A DNA stretch of 64,000 bases from Neodontobutis hainanensis (Eukaryota > Chordata > Actinopteri > Gobiiformes > Odontobutidae): assembly GCA_024349245.1 (NCBI GenBank), contig JALDNG010000048.1, forward strand, positions 1,748,501-1,812,500, given 5' to 3'. Position numbers and translations under genes: made by a program. Every line of letters starts with the position of its first letter. Position 1 is the stretch's first letter. Under the pieces are notes generated by a model. It did not search any database. It was not told where the DNA came from and saw only the letters and a program-made list of their open reading frames with translations. This document shows positions 1 through 13,990 of this stretch, piece after piece.

Positions 1-2786
1 TTTTTACATAGCGTGTTAGCTCTTTCATGACAATATGTCACCATAAATTACATCACACAATTACATTATCACACACAAAGAAACACTATGTACTTTTTAC
101 ATTAAAGCAACACTTTGGTCATTTCTCAGGATGCATACCCATTATAGGAGTCAAAAGCTACGGCAAACTAGCTGTTACTATATAATAATAATATGTAATA
201 TATATGTAATATATAATATATAATTTATATTAAGCTGCAATAAATTTTTTGCAGATGTATCAAGTTCTGTCAAGATATTTGTTCTCACTAGCTAGCTTAC
301 CTCTAAGAGTTATATAGTTATATAGAGTATCACTCAGACCAGGATAGTCTTCCTGTTTGAGATCAAGACACCATCAAAATAAATGTAATACTTTTTATGA
401 TTTTCCAGGCTCCATATTTTGAGGAACAAGTTACTCAGTGTGTGTAGTGTAAATATAAATGACCGCATACAAGGTAATATTTTTGTGAACAACACAAGTT
501 CACAATTTTAAAAAATAAATAATACATCTATTAATGTTGTATTGCCCTTGATCCATGTAAGAAAAAAAAAATTATATTACAGTTGTGTTTTTCTACTTTT
601 TACCAGAAGATGGCAGCAATAACACATTGGCCTCAGTCTGTGCTGGCTTTACTCTGGAACTAAAAATAGAAATTGAAAATAAATAAATAAATAAATAAAC
701 CAGGCAGAGCCAAACAGCAGAGATCATGAATGAACCTTGCATGAACATTCATCTGTCAGATTTTTCGTCCAATTGATATCTTCACACCAGCAACTGGATT
801 AATCAAATGAATGAATAAATATGATATAAATGCATTTGCTGTGCATTAACCCAGTGGATTTGACATACATATTTTTCAAATCCTACATTATAAAACCGCT
901 GACCAAGGCCTGCTGCGAACACGCACATCCAGACTGCACACACCAGACATTTTAATATTTTATCACATTGTGCATACTTTCACTCAGCAGTGCGGCTGAT
1001 AAGCTGCACCCCTCCTGAGTATCAACCATAATGTGTGAAACTGACACCCATAGCTGTTTTCATTCCCAGTTTATTTTTCACCAATCACATATATAAATAC
1101 AACATACTCCCCGAGATGTAGTTTAAATTGAAAATAAATAAATGGCGTCTCAGTTTCTCGCAGCAGCCCCTGTGTTTCAGTAACAGGAGGAGACAATAAT
1201 ACACTCTCTGTCTGCCATGCGCTTTGTGCCACTGGCCCGTCCACCTCGGATTAAAGCCCTTATTTCTATTTCAGCTTGTTGCAGGGATGAAGTGCTCCGC
1301 TGACTAATCCTCAACTAGCCTGCCAATAGTCAGCTGCACCACTCCACCTGTCATTCAGACCACACACTCACAACTCATGTGCATTCAGTAAAATACATCG
1401 CTTGATTGTTTAATGTGTTTATCCTGCAGTAAGCCATTAACAAAGTCAACAGTTGTTTTCCTACTATCTGTCAGTCTGTCACAGTGCCCAAGCTGCTTGC
1501 TATGGTCCTAATAGCTTTGTGTGATTTAATTACATCATGCAAATTCAATTCAAATACTTTATATGAATAATGCTATCTAATTATTTGGCCAAGCAAATGT
1601 TATTTCTGATTATTAGTAACAATAGAGTGCTAAAGTATTTATATATTTACAAACCATTTTTTCTTGTGGAAAAAAGCTGATGATCCATTCTTTTTCTAAT
1701 TTACTGTATTCTGTCTTTGCTTCTTGCACTTGCACTTGCACTCATCGGTTGCAGGAAAGCCCTACATATCACCTTTTCAAGTGTTTCATTAGCGACATGT
1801 GGCACCCGGTTAAATGTCTTTGTTTTTCTACCAATCCAGCTGGAGTCCCTAACATACTTAGAGATATTCTTATGTAACAGTGCCTTGTGACAATTTTAGG
1901 CCAAGTCAGTTTCCCGGTTTGTTTTAAGGTTTTGTAACAGGTGGGAGGGGACAAGGGGATTTAAGAGATGATCTTCTTGAATGGGAATTCAAATACATTG
2001 GATGTCTGTAGAGTGGACATCATTACTGAGTGAAAGTGAGGTAATTTTCACATGGTCAGTTTGAGGGCTTAATGAACCAGTCACAATCAAACAGATGCCT
2101 AAGCCCAGTTCATCTCTGTGGATTTAGAAATGCAACACTTTGAGTGGCTCGTTCCGACCAGAGATTTCTTTTTTAATGTTGGTATTTACTGTTGTCTACA
2201 GGGACTCAAACTGAAATAGTTACTTCATCATGAGCTCTTTTATTCATTTGAAAAAGTATTATATTATAATATTTTCTGACTTTTAACGCTTTATATCCCA
2301 GGGTAAATGATGGCATCACAAAATATTATTAAAACAAATCACACAAAAATGGCAATATTTTCAATGATCTGTATGCAAAGTGGAAGGTTCTTGAGGGGAT
2401 TATTAGAGTCTTGGATGTGTCCTTGATTAGTAATAACATTGATGGATTTGTGTTTATTTTTGTAATATCAGATTTTAAACTAAGTTACGTTTTTACCATT
2501 TAGGGACAAAAGTGTCCTTTTCCAAAACACCATTAAAATTGTAGGACACAAGGTTTGGGAATTTTAACCCTATATATGCCCATGTTTATAAAGGCATTAG
2601 AATGCCAATTATCAGTACAGTGTCCTATTACCCTCCAAAGCAGAACCTGGATGCTTTATAAATAAATCACAATACAACGTATGAAAAGTATATAGAGTCA
2701 TATGGGATTTGTGTTTAAAGTTTCAAAATTTGTTATACATATATTTGCCAAATATCTAAGCAAAAAACACAACAACCTTTAGATCA
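1..2786. other. Intergenic, no gene recognised
   Basis: AT-rich sequence. I see no exon chain, no long ORF and no recognisable protein family here. Minor items are an (AAAT)n microsatellite at about 677-700 and a CTCF-like 14-mer at 603-616 that matches the CCASYAGRKGGCRS core at 13 of 14 positions. Both are weak evidence of function. Confidence 0.5.
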
Positions 2787-3085
2787 GGGGTGTCAAACTC
2801 AAAGTGGGCAGGGGCCCGCAATAGTAAATAAGAATAACTTAAGGGGCCAAAAACTAAAACCTGTTCAAATTCAACTAAAACTGTTCAAGCCCAACTAAAA
2901 CCTGTTCAAGTCCAACTAAAATCTGTTCAAATCCAACTAAAACCTGTTCAAGCCCAGCTAAACCTGTTCAAATCCAACTAAAATATGTTCATATCCAACT
3001 AAAACCTGTTTAATCACTTGGCGGACCAAATAAAAAATGGCAAAGGGACACATTTGGCCCCGGGGCCTTAAGTTTGACATGTAGG
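2787..3085. mobile_element. Non-autonomous hAT-like MITE
   Basis: The left end begins CAGGGGTGTCAAACTCAAAG. The right end carries an imperfect inverted copy, reading TTAAGTTTGACATGTAG on the + strand. This terminal motif is characteristic of a widespread class of vertebrate non-autonomous hAT-type elements. No transposase is encoded. The interior is mostly a minisatellite, annotated separately. I could not see a clear 8-bp target duplication, so the exact ends are approximate. Confidence 0.6.
2855..3010. repeat. Minisatellite, ~21-bp unit, about 7 copies
   Basis: Tandem units close to ACCTGTTCAAATCCAACTAA, with variants (TTCAAGCCC, TTCAAGTCC, TTCATATCC), repeat about seven times inside the hAT-like element. 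Copies differ by one to three substitutions and one carries a small deletion, so the array is moderately old. Confidence 0.85.
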
Positions 3086-6000
3086 TTATCAAAAAAATTT
3101 AAGTTGAAAAGGACATTTGGTCCCCATCAGGACACCAGGGTTAACTCTGCCAAAGGCTCTTATTGTGAAAACTAAAAAAACAATACCTATTACTTTCCAA
3201 TCAATACCGGTCCATGAGAAGGATTATTACATTTATTAATAGGTTATCACACTTCTTTAAGATTGTGGTGCTCCCTCCTCCTTGTCATCAGAAGTGAGGA
3301 TCCATTCTGTGAATCCCACACTTCCTGTATGGTTGCCAGGTAGAATCACTCTCTCCCCTGTGCATCCATCTCCTTCTCAGTGTAGAAACACCTCACATGC
3401 ACATACTGTACGTTAACACCTGTTTTCCTAGACACATGGAAAAAAATAAGCTGCTTATGTCGTAATATTTCATCTAAAAGAATTTTATGCCTTCTTCTAA
3501 ACTTCCTATTTATCCTCATAAGAACCAATGAACAATACCACAAATATGAGCTTATACATGAGACACCAGCGTGTGCACCACACATGAGGATAATTCCTTG
3601 TGGCTATTATCTCATCACCATGGAAGCACATAATATATATGCTATAGAGCCTTGCCTTAAAGATGAACCATGCAAAACCTCCCATGTTGTTGACTGAACA
3701 TAGTATACTCCTGTGTAACTAGGTGGAGAGACTTTATACACTCTTTTACAACATTGAGAGGAACAAATGGGAAGTAGCCTTTAAGTAAAAATGTGTAAGA
3801 TTACAATGAAGAAAATACTGGGATGTACAGGTGGTATTTACTTGGTCTTTTTCCAAGTCTCTCGTCTCCTCTTGCATAATCAGGACGTTTATATATTATA
3901 TTTTGTATATTTTCTTTTTTTCTGAAAAGTAAGTATGCCTCCAGAGAGGAATGGTGAGAACTCCATCTTATTACTTCAAGTCCTTCTCCTTCTGTTTTCA
4001 CTGATGAGGACATAAACACAGGTGCATTTAGGCACATTTCATCAGCATAATTATTACCTGTCTCCTATTATTTATTTTTTATGTTTACAGAGACTGCTCC
4101 TGGTAATTGTGTGATCAGTGCTAAAGAGGAGCAACTAGCAGAAGGGGATGTTTTTACTGAATCCCTCCAAGGTCAAAGGGCATGCAGATGGGATTTAAAA
4201 GTTAGTGGGTAATGGAAAAAAATACACCCATCTGTCTTTGCTGCGGAGTCTTAATTTATAAATCCCCAAACAACAGAATATATGTGGACACAGATACAAT
4301 GCCTTAATACGACAAATGTTTGAAGTATTCAGTGTGTCATAGCTTCACTGCATCTCACTACAACTACATCTTGTCATACAAGTATGAAACCTTTTGCAAA
4401 CGTGTTCACAGGTCACATGACGCACCAGTGATTAGACCAAATGGAGCTAAAGCCTGACCTCATCTGTTTCGATCGCCATCTGCCACAGGCCGACTTTGTC
4501 CCTAATAAATGCAAACACTCAAAATGGTCCTTCTTTCTGCAACAAGCCCCTCTTCCAACTCATAATCATCACTATGTCCACTCCTCATGTAAAAATCTTG
4601 ACTTTAGATCCAGCTGCATATTCATTTTACTTTTATTGCAAAGTGGGATTGTGTAGATAAGTTTAAAATAAGCCTTCACAGAGTCACACCAGTTCCCACC
4701 AGTTCAGAGCAGTAAAGCCCTTATGCCATTTCTGAGTTACATAAATTTTCAACATTGACCAAAATGTCACATTTGAATTCATGTTTGAGACTAACTCTCT
4801 AATACATGTTCATTAGAAGGGTCCCAGCTGTCATAGTTTAAGGCTCAAACATGTCTGTATGAAAACACACCTAACGGATGAGAGTTTCAGAAGCAATCAG
4901 CTCCTGTGTCCTCAGGGAAACTGGCTCTCACAATAAATCACACAAGGTAAATAATGTCCTAAAGCCAGAGTATGAGAAACCATCACGTTGAAGAATGAAC
5001 CATCGCCGCTCATGAATCAATTGGTTGTATGGTCATGAAGATCTAAAATAATATCATTCGACTCGAGCATTTCGCCTTTTCACCTTGAAACCTGTTTACA
5101 TCCATGTGTTTGTGTAGTTTAGCTGAATATATGAGGAAATTAACCCATTTGTACTGTCAGCACGAATCATCCAATTAACTCACTGGAAAGGTCAAACTTT
5201 CATCTTAGGCTCAGTTCCATGGGTTGAGCAAAACAAAATGTGTGTGCAAAGATTCTCTTATATTATGGTTATTTTGTTTGATACACTGCCATACGTGCCC
5301 TAACCATATGTATATTAAATGTATGGCATCATCTGTGGATAGATATATAAGACTTGTTAAATCAGAGACTCAGATTATTATACTGTCTTTCTGAGATCTA
5401 TGGCTTTATATCGAATGACATATAATCTGAATACTTATGTTTCCACTTACATTAAAACAAAACACATTAATAGGTAAGCAAAAGGATATGTCTAAAATGT
5501 TTTACAGATGTGCTCAACAACATTTCCACAGGAGACTTTTAAGAATTTTGTGTCGAGTGCAGGCTGTGCATCATCTTGACAAGTTAATCTTATTACATTA
5601 ATGGTTGCTACTACCAACAAAATATTTAACTGCAGCTAACATCATGTATAACACAGCCCAGCTAGTTAGGCTGTTTTTGGCAGAGGCATCAATTTTCCTA
5701 ATGCAAAGAAAATCTAATATGAAGAAAGCAAAGGGAGACCAGAATTGAGGAAGATCAAAGAAGCCTGAAGTTGTGTAATCATGGTGAGTGGATCCTGTCT
5801 TCCCTTCCGTTCAGAACCATGGCAGACTCAAATTGTGGACAATCTATCCTGTTTGATGTTGTTGTTTAATTTTTATCTCATGACAGTCCCATTACTTAAT
5901 GGCAACTACCCTTCAAGCCAGGACAGAAATGGCATCTGATTTAAGAATAAAATTTTATCTTATCTGTATTATAATGTATGTGGCAACCCTCTGGAGGGTT

Positions 6001-9000
6001 AAAACTAAAATAGTTTTTATGTGTTTTATGGCTTTAGCTTAAACTTTCTTTGTAAATAGTTGTATAAAATGTGCATATGAACAAACACCAAAGTCATATC
6101 AAAGCATGAATTTATATTGTGTGAATGTAGATTTATGTAATACTATTGAAAGCACCCGACTAAACAGACTAAAAGCGGCAGATGTAACAGAATGCATTAG
6201 CTTGAGATAATAAAACAGACTTGTAAGTACAGTGCATGTATGTAGTCCTAATGTAACCCTTACTCAGAGGACTAAAGACTACTTTGATCTTTCTTCCCTC
6301 ATAAATGTATTTCTTTCATAGACCATTAAACAAAAAACTGTGTGTTTTGCATTAAGGTAGTGTCGTAAAAAACCTCTTCAGACTTTAATGTAATTAACTT
6401 TAACAGCTCAAACGTTTGTGTTACTGTGGGCACTCTTGTGTATCTGCCTATTTTTGTCAAATTACATGAATGTTTGATGATATTCAATGTAGTCACATGC
6501 TTAAAGTGACTTTTACATTTATTGTATAAGACTTAGCACAGGCCCTGGACAAATCTTTTACCATTTAGCATCTGCTACAAACCTGTTCTTGTTTATAACC
6601 TGCCGTCTGCTCAGCTGGATGGTGTGATTGTTAAAGAGGATTTTCTTGGCTTTCAAGCGTAAAGAGCCAAACAGCAGAGTGGGGATTAATTTGGTGTTTT
6701 CATCAGCATACTGGGTAGAAGGCCTCTTGGTTCAGGCTCCAAATGGCAGAAAGCTTCTGAGCTGCCTTTTATTCAACGGCCCAGACTCCCAGTGCAATGT
6801 TTATACTCAAGCCCTAAGCCAAAAAGCAACAGTCCATACAACAGTGAGGGCATAAATTAAAATGTTACGCCCTCTAATTTTAGTCTCTGATTCTGAGGTA
6901 AATTTCCACATGCACCACTGAAGACAGCTGCATGTACTCAAAACTATAATGCAAACAATTCAGAAATAGGAGAACCACTTCCTATTGCTTTGAGAAAATT
7001 AACTGACATTACAACATACTTCCGAGCAGCTTGGTGAGGAAAATTATATATAAATGTTTTTTTTGACCCATACTGTGCTCAAAGTGTAAATATGTCTGAT
7101 AACTTTCAATTTTCAAAATGGAGACCTACTGGCGTCCATTTCCTTCTCAGTTGTTTTTCAGTAATAGGCTGTTAAAGCGGTTGCGGCAATTCATGAAACA
7201 TCAAAGAAGTTACCTTTATAAATGGAAATGAAAGCAACCAAATCACAGATCTGCAGGGCTACATCCATGCATAATTGATGACATAACAAATTGTTCTTTC
7301 TAAGGGGCTAATGATTCATAGTTTCATACTGAGGGTGTTTTGCATATGACTCTTGGAGGCTTTGTCCAGGTTATCTGTTAAGCCATATGGTTCCTCCAGT
7401 TATGAGTGCATTGGGTTCAAGCCACACAAACAAAAACACTGAACATAGTGTGTGTGTGACATGGGTGGATACAAAGCCTCCCAGACGTGTTTCTTCCAGT
7501 CATGGTACGGAGCCAGAGTGCACCGTTAAGCCGCGCCAGCTCCATCCGTCGACAGGGGATTCCAGTCCGTTAAGCCGGTGGTGGGTGGATGCTGTCAAGG
7601 CTGGGTCGCTGTCTGTGTAAAGCTCCTTTTTTTTTACCCAGATGTTGAAATGTATCTAGTCCTTATCAAAGTCTGGGGTGTTATCCTCAGGATTTTCCAT
7701 CAGCAAGAGATGAGTTGTCCCAAGGCCAGACTATTGTTGACACAAGACAGAGGCTAATTCTCCATGGCAGATATCTTCATCACCCAGGACCCACTATACA
7801 CAATAAGAAGATTTTATAACTTAACCCTAACCTCAGCTCATCTTATAATTAAATATCAGAGGGTCAGACCTATGCATTAAAGGTGCACTGTGTAAAATGC
7901 GGTTGAAATTTGAAGTCAAAATCAGTCAAAACATCCATGCATTTTAGTATCCCAGATGTGATTGGGTTTTCTAAGTATCCTGTTTTTGTCTTTGTGCAAC
8001 AATAGGATGTAAAACTGCCCACTGGGAAATACAAGTGGCGACATAGTCATTTGTTTAGGTCTCTAAAATACACAGCCTTAAGAGCCAGTTGAGCTTACTT
8101 CCTGCTCTCCTGAATGCTGCACTAACTAGATTGTAACACAACTAATTGAGCATGAATCCCCATGTAACCCATCAAAAATCTAGAATATGGCTTTGTTATT
8201 CTTGTAAATTCTGGCTGTTTATTGAGATACACAGAAAGAGAACATTCTAATTATACAAAACAGAAGCATTGTAATGTGTTGTAAATGAAAGGTAACTGAT
8301 CTTAATCAAACAAATGTTGAGTTTAAAAAGAGTATATAGTGTAATAAAGTGTACAGTGTTCCTTTAACACTCCCTGTGCTGAGAAGCACTGAGGAGAAGC
8401 GGGTAATTGCTGCTGATAGATTTGATTACCTCAGTCACCAACCCCCTGCCATCACTGTTTAAACACCCACTGGCCAACGGCATGTTGAGGCATAAGGAAT
8501 CGGGGACATGCAAATGAGACGAGCCAAGCCACAAGGTTAATTCAGAGCTGATGAGATATTTTGTGCCTTGGACAAAGAACACGTTGATGTTTAATAAAAC
8601 AAGACACCCACTGTAGACCTCAATTTCATGTCACTGACATTCAGTACTGCTCCACATCTTGTGCTGTCTGGGCTGACTATAACTGAGAGCTGCATTTGTA
8701 CATCACTTTCCTAACAGCATTCCACTCAAGCATCTGTTCACACAAAAGCACTCTATGAGTCAAACACCAGCATCACAAGTTGGGATTTGGTGTCTTGCCC
8801 AATGGCATTTCAAACTCCGAACATCTTTTTGGGATTTTTAGACATCACCATTTACCCCAGATTTCATAAGTGGATGTGTCTAAAGTATGTATCTAGGTTA
8901 GAAGCTTTTTATAAAAATCCACATTACATCTCCAACTTCTTCACCTTCACATGCACTATTGAAGGCGTGGCTGGCTGAAAGCTGTGGTTGTTCTGTGGCT

Positions 9001-12000
9001 TTGCATGGTGCTTGTGCTCGCGTATAAGTGTGAACAACATTGTTTTTATACAAAATTTACATATAGTCTGTGTATTTGTGCTTGTCTATTATTTTTTCAC
9101 TGTTTTTTTTATTTCACTGGAAAACCAGAAAAAAAATTACCAGACAGATTTTTTTACCTTGGCGATAAAGCTTATCTAGTTTTGATCTCTCAAGATGTTA
9201 TGACACCAGATCTTGTCACACCCCTACTTACCACCAACAACCTACACATTTCTGATTCATGGCTGATTTTCTGCCTTCACTAAGCCCAGGGATGGCTCAC
9301 TTTAACAATTTTTTTATTTTTTTATATTTGGGGAATTGCCAAATACCTATGGTCCTGTCAAGTTTGCCATTGCTGTTTTAGTATATGGTCTTTGTTTGTG
9401 GCACAATTGCTAGTGCTACATTTGATTCAAATCCTTCTTTGTTGTTGTCATTTTTCAGGAGCAGTATAAATGTAATATTTACTGAGAAAAAAAATAAATC
9501 AATGGCAGTCTGATAATGAAAACGTTACCTTGTGATTAGTTTAAATGCATAACTTCATGTTCTGTGTGTATCTCTAAAGACTTTATCTGTACATTTTTAC
9601 CTTCACAAAAAAGCAGCCTTTTGAAAAGCACATATTTGTGCACTGAAATAATGTGCTTAGCTGTACTGGGTTTTAGAACAAAATTTCATTAGATTTTTCT
9701 GTCTGGACAAATAAAAACTAAAATGAATTAATGTAGTTTTCTGCATTAACAATTGTACTGCTGTGTTGAATGAGATATTTTGTGGAACACATGTTTGCCT
9801 GTAAGTACATGAAAAACTGTTCAATGTGTCACACAAGCAAATAATAAAAATAAATTGGTACATATCATTTGTGTTTCCAAAATAGCCTCTTGTTGGATGA
9901 TCATTGGCTGGATGATAAAACAAAGTGACAGCTTTATCCTTGAAGTTGTCCACCCCTTTTAATTCCCTTGGTTTATTATTGCTTTGTTCTGTACTCATCC
10001 AGTATTCACCCTTTAGTCCCCACTAGGAGCACACACATCATCCATTATGTTTGTATGGCTTCTCTAAAAAGCCGTAAAGCAGCATTTACAAATTACTGTC
10101 TTGCATCCATCATTTAATTTGGACCTAAAGTGGACCCGGCAGTGTTGTTGATAATTTATTTGACATGTAAATGACAGCAAAGGGTGCTCCAGTGTCAGGC
10201 TTCAGCCTGGTATAACCCTGAAGTGGAATGAGACTATTGATTTAGATTATAACCAGCCTTTCTATAACAGCCCCTCTGATAATACAACAGTATGATCTGA
10301 TGACATTAACCTGTTCCCTGTGGAGTCATCCTGACAACATTCAGACCAGTTAAAAAAAAACATCAGCCAATGTTTATAACACATTTTCAGTCTCCATTTT
10401 TGCAGTGACCATTGCATTGTACTGTTACTTAAAGCAGTAATCATGAGCAATACTTTATGAATAATAATGTCCATTCATAGTTTTGCTGCCTCTAAAGACA
10501 CACAGCAGAGGGACTCTCAGTGTTCCCTTTAGCACGCTGATTCAGTGCTAATCCTGTGTTTGCTATAGAATCGGTTGTGATTCATTTGAAATGTGGTCGA
10601 GAACTTATGCTATTCCTGTGCTGTCAGCAGGTATGACATTCAGAGACATATTTCCAAGTAAAGGCGCATAAACGGAGAGTGTTTAAGTGTTTGTCATAAT
10701 GAAAGTTTGGAAAAAGTTACAATGTTTTAGCAGCAATTTTTATGTAAGAATTTTTTTTTCGCCATTTTTCTCTACATTCTGGACAGGAAATGTGATGTGT
10801 CAGTAATGGATTTTAAAGTAGTAGGTTTGGAAGATAGAAGAGCTGAGTCTTAAGCGAGGTAGGCTTTTAGTCGCTGCTCCATCAGTTCCAGGCAGGAGCC
10901 ACATTAAAACACACTCTATTTCCATGGCTCTGCAGAATGCTGTCCATTTTCCACCCTGTCTTTTAAACAAGCAATCAGGAAACAGGAGATGGTCCAGTCA
11001 CTGGCCAGGCACCCTAAATGGGCTTTTTTGACGTCAGTTTTAGTACATTTAACATGGCTCCTGTCTGTCTGCTTGTTCTTTATCAATTCCAACAACATGA
11101 GTAAAAAAAAAAAAAAATGTCTTTGCATCAACATTTGTTTTTGAATTTTGTTGACAAATGTGACCCATGTGTTTAATAATGATATACACATCTTTCATAT
11201 TTTACAAAATCTTTCATTTTATGCTTTAAGACATTAATAGCCTGTCAGTTAACGCATTATTAAATATCAAAATTTTTCATACATAGGCATGAAATTTGCC
11301 ATTAATATATATCTTCACATATTAATCTTATGTGAATATGAGTTTCCAAAGTGATTCTGCTGAACTTTCTTGCAGCTATATTTATAATATATTTGCATGC
11401 AATATGTAAGCCTTTAGAATGTGTATCTTATTTGACTGAAATGAAGCTGACCAATTATCTAAAACTGCAGTAATTATTTTCAAGTTAAATGCAAAAAGAA
11501 CAAGAAAACAAAACATTGGTCTGATGGTTGACAAATTCACAATATTTTATTAAATAATATAAATGAGCACAATTGCAGTTGAAAAGGCTGCTCTAATCTT
11601 TTTTTTCTATTTTGCCACAGTGACACAACCAAAAGATGTATTTTCACCCATTTTATCCTGCAGTTAGTTGCTAAGTTACAGAAATTGACAAATGAAATGT
11701 TCCATTCAAAAGTGTTCTACGCAACGCACACATTTGCCAATGCTTTGTCTTTGTCTCTCGAGTGTGTTCACAGGGTCCTGATGTCTTTACCTCTGTGAAT
11801 GGCAGACTGCTGGGCTTAAGTGTGAGTCATTACGGCGCCTTGTGTGTCAATCTTCCTGCTCCGCTGACTGTTAGGATGTAGTTTGTGTATTAGAACAACA
11901 AACTCCTAAATTGGTCAGGTAATTAGCACATACAATAAATTTGGTTAAATTGCAATTAGAAATAAACAGACTTAAACAGACTTAAAAACGAAATTCCATG

Positions 12001-13329
12001 ATACGTACTATATAATAATAGGCTATATAGAATGTAGCCTGTATCAATGCAGTTTTTTTGTATGAGAGGAAAGCCCTATAATCACCTAATGCTTATTGTT
12101 AAAGTAATCAATTATGAAAACAACTTTGAGTAGGCAGTTACATTTTTTTTTTCAGGGTTTCTAACAGAAACTCCAATTTTCAGTTCAACATCAAACAATT
12201 TTCTTTATCTCCTCAATGGATGCGTGGAAGAAATGAAACAGTTAATGCTTAAGATATACTTATTTTTATGGTGTTGCTGTATCACTATAAAACTATTTCT
12301 AGATGTCATTTTAATTTATTTTCATTTTAGTGTGTACGACATTTAACTTTGTTCTCTGCAGACTCCCTGAGCACGTCCCTCCTGCGCTCAGTTCACAAGC
12401 CGTACTCTGAGATGTGCCTGCAGTGTCTCAGCTCGGCTTTGTCATGTCATGATGCTTTGTAAAACTGACTTTATGTCTCCTTTCCTCCCTCTGAGCTTCC
12501 TCGCAGTTTCCACTAAGTTTCATTGAGGTTACAGTAGGTCGTTCCTCTTTTTCAAAACATGCCCGATAAAAAACAGGAGGTCACAAAGGTCACCAGTAAC
12601 TCTCCAGCCTTGGTTATCAAAGGATGAAATTTAGAATTTGAGATAATGTAAGTTTTTGTTTAGACCCTCCATAGCTGCTTGATGAGGTCACTGCAAAGGT
12701 CTGTGTTGTCATCTCCAAATTAAAACCGGTCTGTAGAAAAACAACCACCTGGAAGCATTTAGACTCCAAGGCCCTGACATTTATGTAGAGATGTGAAAGA
12801 AATGTTTGTGCCGGAAAGTCAAACCGTTTTATATAAACTCGAAGTAGGTTATTTGAGGTTAGCACAATCAGCGCTGTAATTTTTATGCTTACACAAAATG
12901 AACCGTGACTAATAGACTAATAGCAGTGATATAAGATAAATCTCTCAATTACAGTGTTTTCAAGTCAGAGCTAAAACCCAAGGGAGTTTGTTCGTGCATG
13001 TAATATACTGAGTCAACGGAAAAGGACATCTGCCTCGGCGATGGTTTCTTTGTTTAGTCAGTTCATTTTGGTGCATTTTTAAAAGGTGAGCCACCACACT
13101 TTGGATTGCCCCCCCTAAAAAAGTAATGCTGTGATGATGCATGTGACTCTTTTCAGGAAAACCACAGTGGAAAGTAGGCTAGTTGTTGTGGTGAATAGAA
13201 TGTACAGTATATTTTTCTTGTGTGAATACCTTTGTGTGAAGAAGAGGGGTAGGCACTTGACAAACTACCACCACAAAATCATTTTCACAATTGATTACCT
13301 TTATAATTAACATTAGATGATTATAGAAT
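3086..13329. other. Intergenic, no gene recognised
   Basis: About 10 kb of AT-rich sequence with only short chance ORFs in all frames. No family motif, plausible exon pair or RNA gene was recognised. Conserved non-coding elements could be present but cannot be judged from one sequence. Confidence 0.45.
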
Positions 13330-13990
13330 TTTTTCCATCCATTCATTTTCAAGGGCTGCAGTCTAAGCAGAGACGCCAACACTTCCCTCTCCCCAGACAC
13401 TTCCTTCAGCACTTCTGGGGGAATACCAAGACATTCTCAGGCCAGCCTGGCTCCTTGGAGTGGAGGAGCAGCGGCTTTACTCTGAGATCCTCACCCTATC
13501 TGTAAGGTAGAAAGCTTTTTTTTGGCCGCCTGAACTGTGGATCATGACTGACAGGACAAGAGTAGGTGGGAGTAGGAACGTAGCTCGACCAGTAAATCGA
13601 GAGTTTTGCATGCAGCTCAGCTCCTTTACCGCAACAGACCGGTACATTGCCATCACTGTATGTGGAGCTGGAACACACCCTCTGGTCCTCCTTCTTGAAA
13701 AGAGGGACCACCCCCCCGGTCTACCAGTCCAGAGGTACTGTCCCCAACCTCCATGTGATGTTGCAGAGGCATGTCAGCCAAGACAGCCCAGAGACGTGAG
13801 GATCTCATCCACCCCCAGTGCCCTGCCACCGAGGAGCTTCTTAACTACCTCAGTGACTTCAGCTTTGGTGATGGACAAGTCCACCCTCAGCCTCGGCCTC
13901 TGCTTCCTCAGTGGGAGACGTGTCAGTGGGATTGAGAAGAGCCTCGAAGTATTCTTTCCTGTAATGAGGAGAGGCGACCCACACTTATTG
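13330..13990 (-). mobile_element. Degraded non-LTR (LINE) retrotransposon fragment
   Basis: Minus-strand translation in shifting frames gives segments typical of the start of a fish LINE reverse transcriptase. A KKLLGGRALGVDEI-like stretch lies near 13.83-13.87 kb, followed by a stretch resembling GLSWL and then VPLFKKEDQRVCS near 13.67-13.71 kb. The frame is interrupted several times and the catalytic core is missing, so this is a dead 5'-truncated or internally broken copy. The local base composition is clearly more GC-rich than its surroundings, as expected for an insertion. I cannot assign the clade (L2, CR1 or Rex type) without a search. Confidence 0.7.
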
